Assembly: GCA_016462305.1 (NCBI GenBank)
Contig: JAEMTM010000114.1
Location: 1 to 5,723 of the forward strand
DNA: 5,723 nucleotides
Direction: 5' to 3'
From: Sphingomonadaceae bacterium
GTDB lineage: Bacteria > Pseudomonadota > Alphaproteobacteria > Sphingomonadales > Sphingomonadaceae
Position 1 is the first letter of the stretch; each line of letters starts with the position of its first letter. A program made the translations under genes and the position numbers. Shown here one piece after another: positions 1-5,607 of this stretch. The notes under the pieces were generated by a model, which saw only the letters and a program-made list of their open reading frames with translations, had not been told where the DNA came from and did not search any database.

Positions 1-270
1 TATAAAGAGGGGCAAATGCTTCCCTCCGTGCGTGCATTTGCGGCAGTTCAGGGCGCAAATCCGCTGACCGTGGCCAAGGCCTATCAATTATTTCAGGACA
101 GCGGCTTGGTCGATGTCAAACGTGGCGTTGGCCTGTTTGTAGCCCGGGGCGCCATTGCAAAGCTGCGGAGTTTTGAGCGCGAAAATTTCGTTCAGAATGT
201 TTGGCCCGACGTAAAGGCGCAAATGCAGCGCGCCGGAATTGATCCAGCAGAGTTGCTCGCGCTGAACTAG
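1..270 (+). CDS. GntR family transcriptional regulator, YtrA-like (3' part, cut by window start)
   Basis: The reading frame is open from the first base and ends at TAG 268-270, so the start lies outside the window. The visible 89 residues begin inside a winged helix-turn-helix of the GntR type. YKEGQMLPSVRAFA matches the family's 'G..LPSVR.LA' stretch, NPLTVAKAYQLFQDSGL is the recognition-helix region, and VKRGVGLFVARGA is the wing. Only about 40 residues follow the wing. This fits the short YtrA subfamily, whose members are about 110-130 residues and lack a large ligand-binding domain. YtrA-type regulators often sit in front of ABC transporter genes and repress them, but no such gene is visible here, so the target is unknown. 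The gene converges on scfR with an 18-base gap and no terminator-like hairpin between them. The family call is firm; the function is not. Confidence 0.85.
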   Translation, partial: YKEGQMLPSVRAFAAVQGANPLTVAKAYQLFQDSGLVDVKRGVGLFVARGAIAKLRSFERENFVQNVWPDVKAQMQRAGIDPAELLALN

Positions 271-288
271 GCCCGCAATTGGGTGCTG

Positions 289-1704
289 TCAGGCAATGTG
301 GTCAAAATTAAAAGGCGACATGCCCCGTTCGCGTTCATTGAATACCAGCACCCGGCCAGCGGGCGGCGCACTTCTTTGAGAGCATTCTGGCCGCGTGCAA
401 GCGGAACAACCAAGCCCGATGGCCGTCGCACCGCCATTTGTAAGGTCCATACCACGGGCGGCGGCCAATGGTGCGGCGAGCTTTGCGTCCACGCCAAGGC
501 AAATCGCAAACTCTGCCTCCACACTGCCGCTCACCGCAGTTTGCGGGTGCACGGTACGCGACAAAGTGAACCAACGACTGTCGTCTTCTAACTCCACCAG
601 ATGCGGCAACAGCGTCCCGGGCCGCGCAAACACATTATGCACATGCCATAAAGGACAACGCCGGTCGGTCGCCAATAATGGCGATGCACTTGCGCCAGCG
701 TAGCGTTTGCTGCTTTGCCCTGCTTTATCAATGCGCAACATGAAAAACGGCAAACCGCGTTGGCCCACACGCTGCAACGTGGTCAGGCGGTGGGCGATCT
801 GTTCAAAGCCAGCGCCAAAGCGCCGCTGCAAAAGCATGATGTCATAACCTGTCGCTTCGCAAGCGCGGAGGAAGCGCGCATAAGGCATCATGACAGCAGC
901 AGCAAAATAGCTGCTTAAATGACGACGATAGAGCCGTTCGGCGGCCCGTTCGGTGAAGGATGCTCCGGCGACAAGCGCGTCAATCTCCGCCTTTGCCTCC
1001 AGATTGCCGAGCTGCAACGCAGCGGCAAAGGTGCGGCTGGCGGGGTCAAGCAGCTCGGACAATTGTAGCTGCCGTGCGTGCAGGTCGAGGCGGCGGAGCA
1101 TGTCTGGCATTACGTCAAACGGCAAAATGCGTATGGAAAGCTGATGCTTTACGCGGAGCCGTTCGGTAATCGCGCCATACAGGTCCGCATTGGCGAGTCG
1201 TAGTTCGTCAGATAGGGTTTCTGCTTGAGAGTCCAAATCGGCGAAATGGTTGCGCCAGCGTTCAATTTCGCGTCGCGCCGATGCAATGGCTTCAGGCTCA
1301 ATCTGTGCGCCGCCCGCTGCTGCGCTAGCCCCGCCGTGGGAGCCGCCCGAAAGACGGTCAAACGCCCGCGCAAACGCCTCGGCCGCATCCGGGCTTGCGG
1401 CAATCCATTCTTCGACCTGCGCCCGGTCAACGGCGAGGTCAGCAAACATCGGGTCGCTGAGCCGACGCCGGATAGCATCAACGCCGCCACCCGGCGTTGC
1501 ACCCGTCAATGTGCGCGGGTCAAAGTCATAAGACTGCGCCAGTTTCAATAACAAGGTCGCGGTCAACGGCCGTTGATTGCGTTCAATCAGGTTGAGATAG
1601 GACGGCGAAATCGCGAGCGCATCCGCCATTGCCCCTTGGGTCAGACCATAAGCGCGGCGGATCCTGCGCACGGCATGTCCTGCAAATAATTTTTCTTCAG
1701 CCAT
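289..1704 (-). CDS. ScfR/RamB-type regulator of short-chain fatty acyl-CoA metabolism (XRE HTH + IrrE-like + C-terminal cysteine domain)
   Basis: This is a 471-residue DNA-binding regulator with the order seen in the ScfR/RamB family. An XRE-type helix-turn-helix lies at about residues 8-66 (IRRAYGLTQGAMADAL, then SPSYLNLIERNQRPL). A charged, probably helical linker covers about 135-185. An IrrE/M78-like region covers about 190-315, and a C-terminal short-chain fatty acyl-CoA regulator domain about 320-471. The IrrE-like part shows no HExxH zinc-protease motif; the equivalent stretch reads RLYRRHLSSYFAAAVMMPY, so it is probably not a protease. Family landmarks are AHRLTTLQR (304-312), PFFMLRIDKAG (319-329) and CPLWHVHNVFARPG (350-363). 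Cysteines at 350, 402, 433, 436 and 441 include a C-x2-C-x4-C group. Known relatives control glyoxylate-shunt, propionate or acetyl-CoA genes. Divergent placement from aceA makes aceA and scfR itself the likely targets. The start at 1704 keeps the HTH at the N-terminus and has a modest AAGAGA upstream. Confidence 0.9.
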   Translation of the reverse strand: MAEEKLFAGHAVRRIRRAYGLTQGAMADALAISPSYLNLIERNQRPLTATLLLKLAQSYDFDPRTLTGATPGGGVDAIRRRLSDPMFADLAVDRAQVEEWIAASPDAAEAFARAFDRLSGGSHGGASAAAGGAQIEPEAIASARREIERWRNHFADLDSQAETLSDELRLANADLYGAITERLRVKHQLSIRILPFDVMPDMLRRLDLHARQLQLSELLDPASRTFAAALQLGNLEAKAEIDALVAGASFTERAAERLYRRHLSSYFAAAVMMPYARFLRACEATGYDIMLLQRRFGAGFEQIAHRLTTLQRVGQRGLPFFMLRIDKAGQSSKRYAGASASPLLATDRRCPLWHVHNVFARPGTLLPHLVELEDDSRWFTLSRTVHPQTAVSGSVEAEFAICLGVDAKLAAPLAAARGMDLTNGGATAIGLGCSACTRPECSQRSAPPAGRVLVFNERERGMSPFNFDHIA

Positions 1705-1720
1705 TGTTCTCTTGTCAATA

Positions 1721-1736
1721 ACATTACAACATTACA
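1721..1736 (+). repeat. Tandem ACATTACA pair, candidate ScfR operator
   Basis: Two exact 8-base copies of ACATTACA lie head to tail at 1721-1728 and 1729-1736. A third copy with one mismatch, ATATTACA, is at 1773-1780, in the same orientation and just before the TTGACT element of aceA. The pair lies 17 to 32 bases upstream of the scfR start codon, where a bound protein could block scfR. The third copy lies where a protein could act on aceA. Assigning these sites to ScfR is an inference from position only; the short, AT-rich repeats could also be chance. Confidence 0.45.
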
Positions 1737-1817
1737 AATAAGCGATAAGGTTTTCCGACGATAACACAACAAATATTACAAAATTGACTCGGCTTTTGCG
1801 TTTTAGTGGCAGATAAC

Positions 1818-1834
1818 CGGGGAATAATACCCCG
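1818..1834 (+). repeat. Short inverted repeat in the aceA leader
   Basis: CGGGG (1818-1822) and CCCCG (1830-1834) are perfect 5-base arms around the loop AATAATA (1823-1829). The structure ends six bases before the aceA ribosome binding site at 1841-1846. If transcribed, it would form a small stem close to the ribosome binding site. If it is not transcribed, its AT-rich centre could be the -10 region. The two readings exclude each other, and transcript start mapping would decide. Confidence 0.4.
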
Positions 1835-1852
1835 CAACCGAAGGAATAGAAA

Positions 1853-3454
1853 ATGTCATATCAGACACTGATAGCCACAAACAGCGCCCAAATTGCCGCG
1901 CACAACGGAACGTGGGATTCCATCAGCGCCGAATCTGTTGCGCGTATGCAGTTGCAAAACCGTTTTCAGACGGGCCTCGATATCGCCCGCTATACCGCCA
2001 AGATCATGCGCGAAGACATGGCTGCTTATGACGCCGACCCCGCGCAATATACGCAGTCTCTGGGTTGCTGGCACGGATTCATCGCGCAGCAAAAGATGAT
2101 CTCTATCAAGAAGCATTTTGGCACCACCAAGAAGCGTTATCTGTATCTGTCAGGTTGGATGATTGCCGCATTACGCAGTGAATTTGGCCCCCTGCCCGAC
2201 CAGTCTATGCATGAAAAGACAAGCGTTCCGGCGCTCATCGAAGAACTCTACACATTCTTGCGCCAAGCCGACAGCCGCGAGCTCAACATCCTCTTCCGCG
2301 ACCTCGACGATGCGCGTGGACAAAAGAACACAGCGCGCGCCGCCGCTATCATAGATAAAATCGAAAACCATGAAACACATGTCGTGCCGATTATTGCGGA
2401 CATTGATGCGGGCTTCGGCAATGCAGAAGCCACTTATTTGCTCGCAAAGAAGATGATTGAGGCGGGTGCATGTGCGCTTCAGATCGAAAATCAGGTGTCG
2501 GACGAAAAGCAGTGCGGTCACCAAGACGGAAAAGTTACCGTGCCGCATGAGGATTTCCTCCAGAAAATCCGCGCATGCCGTTATGCCTTCCTTGAACTTG
2601 GCGTCCCAGACGGCATTATCGTTGCACGCACCGACTCGCTTGGCGCTGGCCTGACCAAGCAGATCGCCGTTTCAACTGCGGCTGGCGACTTGGGCGATTT
2701 GTACAACAGCTTCCTTGATTGTGAAGAAATTGACCCCGCCACGGCGCAAAATGGCGACGTCATTTTGAACCGCAACGGAAAGCTGCTGCGTCCAAAGCGT
2801 TTGCCATCAAACCTGTTTCAGTTCCGTCCAGGGACTGGCGAAGATCGTTGCGTGTTGGATTGCATTACCTCGCTTCAAAACGGCGCCGACCTTATCTGGA
2901 TCGAAACGGAAAAGCCGCATATCGAACAGATTGCCGGCATGGTTGACCGCATCCGTGCGGTCGTTCCCAATGCAAAGCTGGCTTACAACAACTCGCCAAG
3001 TTTCAACTGGACTCTGAACTTCCGTCAGCAAGTGTTTGATTCATGGTCTGCCGAAGGTCACGACGTCTCGGCATACGACCGCGCAAACCTGATGAGTGCA
3101 AGCTATGACGAGACACCACTGGGAATTGAAGCGGATGTCCGTATCCAGAACTTCCAGCGCGATTCCGCAAAGCGTGCAGGCATTTTCCACCACCTCATCA
3201 CGCTGCCAACATACCATACAGCGGCGCTCAGCACCGATAATTTGGCGAAGGACTATTTCGGCGAAATGGGCATGCTTGGTTATGTCGCGGGTGTCCAGCG
3301 CAAGGAAATCCGTCAGGGCATCGCCTGCGTCAAGCACCAGAATATGTCGGGTTCCGACATTGGTGATGACCATAAGGAATATTTTGCCGGTGAAGCTGCG
3401 CTGAAGGCGGGCGGCAAAGACAATACGATGAATCAATTTGGCCAGGCTGCATAA
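1853..3454 (+). CDS. aceA: Isocitrate lyase
   Basis: AceA is a cytoplasmic enzyme that splits isocitrate into glyoxylate and succinate, the first step of the glyoxylate shunt, needed for growth on acetate, fatty acids or 3-hydroxybutyrate. At 533 residues it belongs to the longer Pseudomonas aeruginosa-like type, not the roughly 430-residue E. coli type. Visible motifs are YLSGW (98-102), the metal-binding stretch ADIDAGFGN (182-190), the catalytic loop KQCGHQ (219-224) with Cys221 as the expected active-site base, IVARTDSLGAG (256-266), and the substrate loop NNSPSFNW (379-386). The C-terminal part (GIFHHLITLPTYHTAALS at 443-460, then VKHQNMSGSDIGDDHKEYF at 493-511) is also typical of this subfamily. 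AAGGAA six bases before the ATG supports the start. No catalytic residue appears missing. A small gene follows after 12 bases and the unit ends at the terminator near 3690. Control by the divergent ScfR-type regulator is likely. Confidence 0.97.
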   Translation: MSYQTLIATNSAQIAAHNGTWDSISAESVARMQLQNRFQTGLDIARYTAKIMREDMAAYDADPAQYTQSLGCWHGFIAQQKMISIKKHFGTTKKRYLYLSGWMIAALRSEFGPLPDQSMHEKTSVPALIEELYTFLRQADSRELNILFRDLDDARGQKNTARAAAIIDKIENHETHVVPIIADIDAGFGNAEATYLLAKKMIEAGACALQIENQVSDEKQCGHQDGKVTVPHEDFLQKIRACRYAFLELGVPDGIIVARTDSLGAGLTKQIAVSTAAGDLGDLYNSFLDCEEIDPATAQNGDVILNRNGKLLRPKRLPSNLFQFRPGTGEDRCVLDCITSLQNGADLIWIETEKPHIEQIAGMVDRIRAVVPNAKLAYNNSPSFNWTLNFRQQVFDSWSAEGHDVSAYDRANLMSASYDETPLGIEADVRIQNFQRDSAKRAGIFHHLITLPTYHTAALSTDNLAKDYFGEMGMLGYVAGVQRKEIRQGIACVKHQNMSGSDIGDDHKEYFAGEAALKAGGKDNTMNQFGQAA

Positions 3455-3466
3455 GGAGCGATCAAT

Positions 3467-3625
3467 ATGGGTGAACCACCACGCGCACGCGCCGTCCTTT
3501 CTACCGAGGATCTGACGCTGCTTCGCCAGGCATTGGTGCATTATCTTGAGGTCATTCAGGACAAGCCTGAATCGGTCAAATTTGCCCGACTGTATCACCG
3601 CCTTGGCAGCGCTGGCGGCAAATAA
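3467..3625 (+). CDS. Small 52-residue protein of unknown function, downstream of aceA
   Basis: The reading frame runs from ATG 3467-3469 to TAA 3623-3625. A strong ribosome binding site, AAGGAG at 3453-3458, overlaps the aceA stop codon and sits eight bases before the ATG. The 12-base gap after aceA and the shared terminator at 3668-3697 indicate one transcript. The protein starts MGEPPRARAVLSTEDL and has a likely amphipathic helix at about 13-31 (TLLRQALVHYLEVIQ), a KPES turn, then a second short helix (VKFARLYHRLG) and a Gly-rich tail. It is charged and soluble-looking, with no signal peptide, membrane segment or cysteine. I do not recognise the family. Its position suggests a role tied to AceA or to expression of the unit, but that is only inference. 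The overlapping 185-codon reading frame on the other strand is judged a shadow. Confidence 0.75.
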   Translation: MGEPPRARAVLSTEDLTLLRQALVHYLEVIQDKPESVKFARLYHRLGSAGGK

Positions 3626-3642
3626 TCAGCCCATATATTACA

Positions 3643-3662
3643 GTTTTCCTGGGGAGGAAAAC
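3643..3662 (+). repeat. Perfect 8-bp hairpin before the terminator
   Basis: GTTTTCCT (3643-3650) and AGGAAAAC (3655-3662) are exact reverse complements around a GGGG loop (3651-3654). The hairpin lies 17 bases after the small gene's stop and five bases before the terminator stem. It has no T-tract, so it is not a terminator for the plus strand. It may protect the 3' end of the aceA mRNA or be part of a small RNA, but neither is shown by the sequence alone. Confidence 0.6.
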
Positions 3663-3667
3663 ACCTC

Positions 3668-3697
3668 ACCGCCGGCAGCAATGTCGGCGGTTTTTTT
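3668..3697 (+). terminator. Intrinsic terminator of the aceA unit
   Basis: ACCGCCGGCA (3668-3677) pairs with TGTCGGCGGT (3682-3691), giving nine Watson-Crick pairs and one G-U pair. The loop is GCAA, a stable GNRA tetraloop. A run of seven T (3691-3697) follows directly. This is a textbook rho-independent terminator for plus-strand transcription. On the other strand no T-run follows the stem, so it is not a good terminator for bdhA, whose stop is at 3724. Confidence 0.92.
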
Positions 3698-3723
3698 GGG
3701 CCTACAGCGCGAAATATGCGCGG

Positions 3724-4509
3724 CTATTGCGCGGTCCAACCGCCATCAACGGACAGGTTTGTGCCGGTAATCGCGCTCGCCTCATCACGGCACAAAAACA
3801 CCGCGAGCGCGGCCAATTGTTCCACCTGTACAAATTTCTTCTGCGGCTGGTTGGCAAGCAGCACATCGTTGATCACTTGATCCCGCGTCAGCCCGCGGGC
3901 TTTCATTGTATCGGGAATTTGGTTTTCGACCAATGATGTCCAGACATAGCCCGGACAAATATTGTTCACGGTAATGCCCTGCGTTGCCACCTCAAGCGCG
4001 ACCGTTTTGGTAAAGCCCGCAAGGCCATGCTTTGCGGCATTATAGGCCGATTTGAACGGCGATGCGACAAGGCTGTGCATTGACCCTGTATTGATGATGC
4101 GGCCCCAGCCCTTGGCCTTCATTGCGGGCAAGGCGGCCTTTGTCGTGTGAAATGCCGAGGACAGGATGATGGACAGGATCGCATCCCATTTGTCGTCGGG
4201 AAATTCGTCAACCGGCGCGACATGCTGAATTCCGGCATTATTGATCAAAATATCAGGCGATCCCAATAGGTTGGTGCATTCAGCGACCATAGCCCGGATG
4301 CTGTCGGGTTGAGTCATGTCGGCCGCGGAATACTGCGCCTTTCCGCCGCTCACCTTGCTGAGTTCGGCAACATAGCTTTGGATCAGGTCGGCATCACCAA
4401 AACCGTTTATCATCACATGTGCACCCTGCGCGGCCAACGCGCGGGCATAGCCCAACCCGATACCCGAGGTGGAACCCGTGATGAGTGCTGTTTTGCCTTT
4501 CAGGAACAT
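3724..4509 (-). CDS. bdhA: 3-hydroxybutyrate dehydrogenase (SDR family)
   Basis: BdhA is an NAD-dependent cytoplasmic enzyme that oxidises D-3-hydroxybutyrate to acetoacetate, used in recycling PHB and in ketone-body use. Numbered from the chosen start (261 residues), the Rossmann motif TGSTSGIG is at about 11-18 and NNAGIQHV at 90-97. The catalytic set is Ser143 (GSMHS), Tyr156 and Lys160 (SAYNAAKHG). The substrate-binding residues known from Pseudomonas fragi HBDH also have counterparts: Gln95, His145, Lys153 and Gln197, all shifted by one residue. The C-terminus SVDGGWTAQ is typical. I chose the ATG at 4509 over one 18 bases upstream (4527) for two reasons. The protein then begins MFLKGKTALITG like its relatives, and AAAGG lies about nine bases before the ATG. 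The upstream ATG has no ribosome binding site. The gene is transcribed alone here and converges on the aceA unit. Confidence 0.95.
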   Translation of the reverse strand: MFLKGKTALITGSTSGIGLGYARALAAQGAHVMINGFGDADLIQSYVAELSKVSGGKAQYSAADMTQPDSIRAMVAECTNLLGSPDILINNAGIQHVAPVDEFPDDKWDAILSIILSSAFHTTKAALPAMKAKGWGRIINTGSMHSLVASPFKSAYNAAKHGLAGFTKTVALEVATQGITVNNICPGYVWTSLVENQIPDTMKARGLTRDQVINDVLLANQPQKKFVQVEQLAALAVFLCRDEASAITGTNLSVDGGWTAQ

Positions 4510-4539
4510 ATGAGTATGCCTTTGCATTTAGGGTCTGAT

Positions 4540-4560
4540 GACATTGTCTTGCGCAATGTC
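4540..4560. promoter_or_regulatory. Inverted repeat upstream of bdhA, candidate operator
   Basis: GACATTG (4540-4546) and CAATGTC (4554-4560) form perfect 7-base arms around seven bases. The repeat lies 31 to 51 bases upstream of the bdhA start codon, a common place for a repressor site or a leader hairpin. I see no convincing -35/-10 pair nearby, so I cannot say which side of the transcript start it lies on. The rest of 4510-4704 shows no gene, only the presumed bdhA promoter and the decayed flank of the dehydrogenase remnant. Confidence 0.45.
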
Positions 4561-4704
4561 CCGCTAAACGCAATGTTCCATCAGGACAATATGCGGCGTG
4601 ACGACCATGCCCCAAGCAGCAGCGCAAGCGACCCTTGCGCGGCCCAAATATCCAAATGGATGCAATTATGTGCAAGGTCTGTCATAAGACCAAAATGCGT
4701 TTAG

Positions 4705-4995
4705 AAGATTGCCATATTCGATCAAATATCCGAGATCGCCGATGCCGTGGGCGGCAAGATCGACATCATCTGCGATGGCGGCATCCGGCGTGGCAGCCAT
4801 GTCCTCAAAGCAATCGCCGCCGGCGCAACAGCGTGCTCCGGCGGACGTTTGTATCTTTATGCACTGGCCGCAGCGGGGCAACCGGGCGTCGAGCGCATTG
4901 TCGGCAAATTGCGTGACGAGATCGATCGCGACATGCGGCTTATGGGCGTCCGTTCCGTCTCACAGTTTGACCGTTCTATGCTGCGCTGGCGTTAA
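4705..4995 (+). pseudogene. C-terminal remnant of FMN-dependent L-lactate/2-hydroxy-acid dehydrogenase
   Basis: About 95 codons match the last quarter of the LldD/glycolate oxidase family, normally about 350-390 residues. FDQISEIADAVGGKIDIICD leads into DGGIRRGSHVLKAIAAGATA, the FMN phosphate-binding region. SGGRLYLYALAAAGQPGVER and the C-terminal helix RDEIDRDMRLMG follow, up to TAA 4993-4995. The frame is closed by TAG at 4702-4704, and the upstream 200 bases hold no recognisable N-terminal part in any frame I checked. The active-site His and the N-terminal FMN-binding residues are therefore missing, and the piece cannot be a working enzyme. A GTG at 4747 could start a short product, but it has no ribosome binding site. 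The likely history is a deletion that removed the front of the gene, perhaps when bdhA came to lie beside it. The reading frame is intact to its natural end, which suggests the loss is not ancient. Confidence 0.85.
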
Positions 4996-5606
4996 GCTGA
5001 ACTCATCAGAAACCATAAGGCGATGCCTGCCAACAAAATGGCAAAGACGCGGCGGACGATGCGCGCCCTGTTCCCGGTGGATATCCATCCATGTGCCTGT
5101 GCCGCTATCGCGACGATGACCAGATGCACAAAAGTGGCAATCGCGACATAGCTTGCGGACAACAACGCCGTTTGCGGCGCAATTGGCGCACTTTGCGTCA
5201 TATAGGCTGGCAGGACCGTTATGAAGAAAACGGCTGCCTTAGGGTTCAACAGGTTCAACAACAGCCCGTGGCGAAACCATGCGCCGAGCGCATTTTTGCT
5301 TATGCTATGCGGAATGGGTCCATCTTTGCCCGCCCATGTCTTCCACGCCAGCCAGAGCAAATAGGCGACGCCGGCATAGCGCAACAGGCTGAAAATCGCT
5401 GGAGAGCGCGTTGCCAATTCCGCAAGGCCAATGGCGGATGCCACGGCCAGTATCGCAAGGCCAAGCGCAATCCCTGCTACCGCCGCAAATCCGGACCTTT
5501 TGCCTTCGCTCGCACTCGTCAACGCCAACCACGCCATATTTGGACCGGGCGTTAGCTCGATCAGCATTGTCGTTACAAGGAAGGGTAAAAAAAATTCTGT
5601 CACCAC
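4992..5606 (-). CDS. LysE/RhtB family amino-acid exporter
   Basis: This is an inner-membrane exporter of the LysE superfamily; members move amino acids or related small molecules out of the cell. The protein has about 204 residues and six probable membrane helices, at about 5-25, 41-65, 72-90, 115-137, 148-170 and 185-203. The family signature LTPGPN is at residues 18-23, GFAAVAGIALGL at 39-50, and LLNLLNPKAAVFF at about 116-128. The open frame could extend to a TTG at 5711, but those 35 residues look like noise. GTG 5606 (or GTG 5603) puts LTPGP at the usual distance from the N-terminus. GTG 5606 is one base after the stop of the upstream gene, which fits translational coupling; no strong ribosome binding site is seen. 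The substrate cannot be told. The gene meets the dehydrogenase remnant tail to tail. Confidence 0.88.
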   Translation of the reverse strand: MVTEFFLPFLVTTMLIELTPGPNMAWLALTSASEGKRSGFAAVAGIALGLAILAVASAIGLAELATRSPAIFSLLRYAGVAYLLWLAWKTWAGKDGPIPHSISKNALGAWFRHGLLLNLLNPKAAVFFITVLPAYMTQSAPIAPQTALLSASYVAIATFVHLVIVAIAAQAHGWISTGNRARIVRRVFAILLAGIALWFLMSSA

Positions 5607-5607
5607 A

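Larger units (their letters stand above)
1705..1852. promoter_or_regulatory. Divergent scfR-aceA control region
   Basis: This is the 148-base gap between two genes transcribed outward, so it must hold both promoters. Its left half is AT-rich and contains direct repeats of ACATTACA (1721-1736) and a related ATATTACA (1773-1780). TTGACT at 1784-1789 looks like a -35 element for aceA, but no good -10 lies at normal spacing; AGATAA at 1811-1816 is 21 bases away. An alternative -10, TAATAC at 1825-1830, lies inside a small inverted repeat. I could not place a convincing scfR promoter. The aceA ribosome binding site AAGGAA is at 1841-1846, six bases before the ATG. The presence of promoters is inferred from layout; the exact elements are unproven. 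Confidence 0.7.

Noticed and set aside
1225..1551. Plus-strand open frames inside scfR
   Set aside because: They are Arg/Ala-rich shadow translations antisense to a clear regulator gene.
2171..2548. Minus-strand open frame inside aceA
   Set aside because: It is antisense to conserved enzyme sequence including the catalytic region, with no independent support.
3041..3598. 185-codon open frame on the minus strand opposite the end of aceA and the small gene
   Set aside because: It lies antisense to a firmly identified gene, its protein matches nothing I recognise, and it has no plausible promoter or operon context. It is a shadow frame.
4510..4527. Upstream ATG adding six residues to BdhA
   Set aside because: No ribosome binding site precedes it, while AAAGG sits correctly for the inner ATG, which also gives the usual N-terminus.
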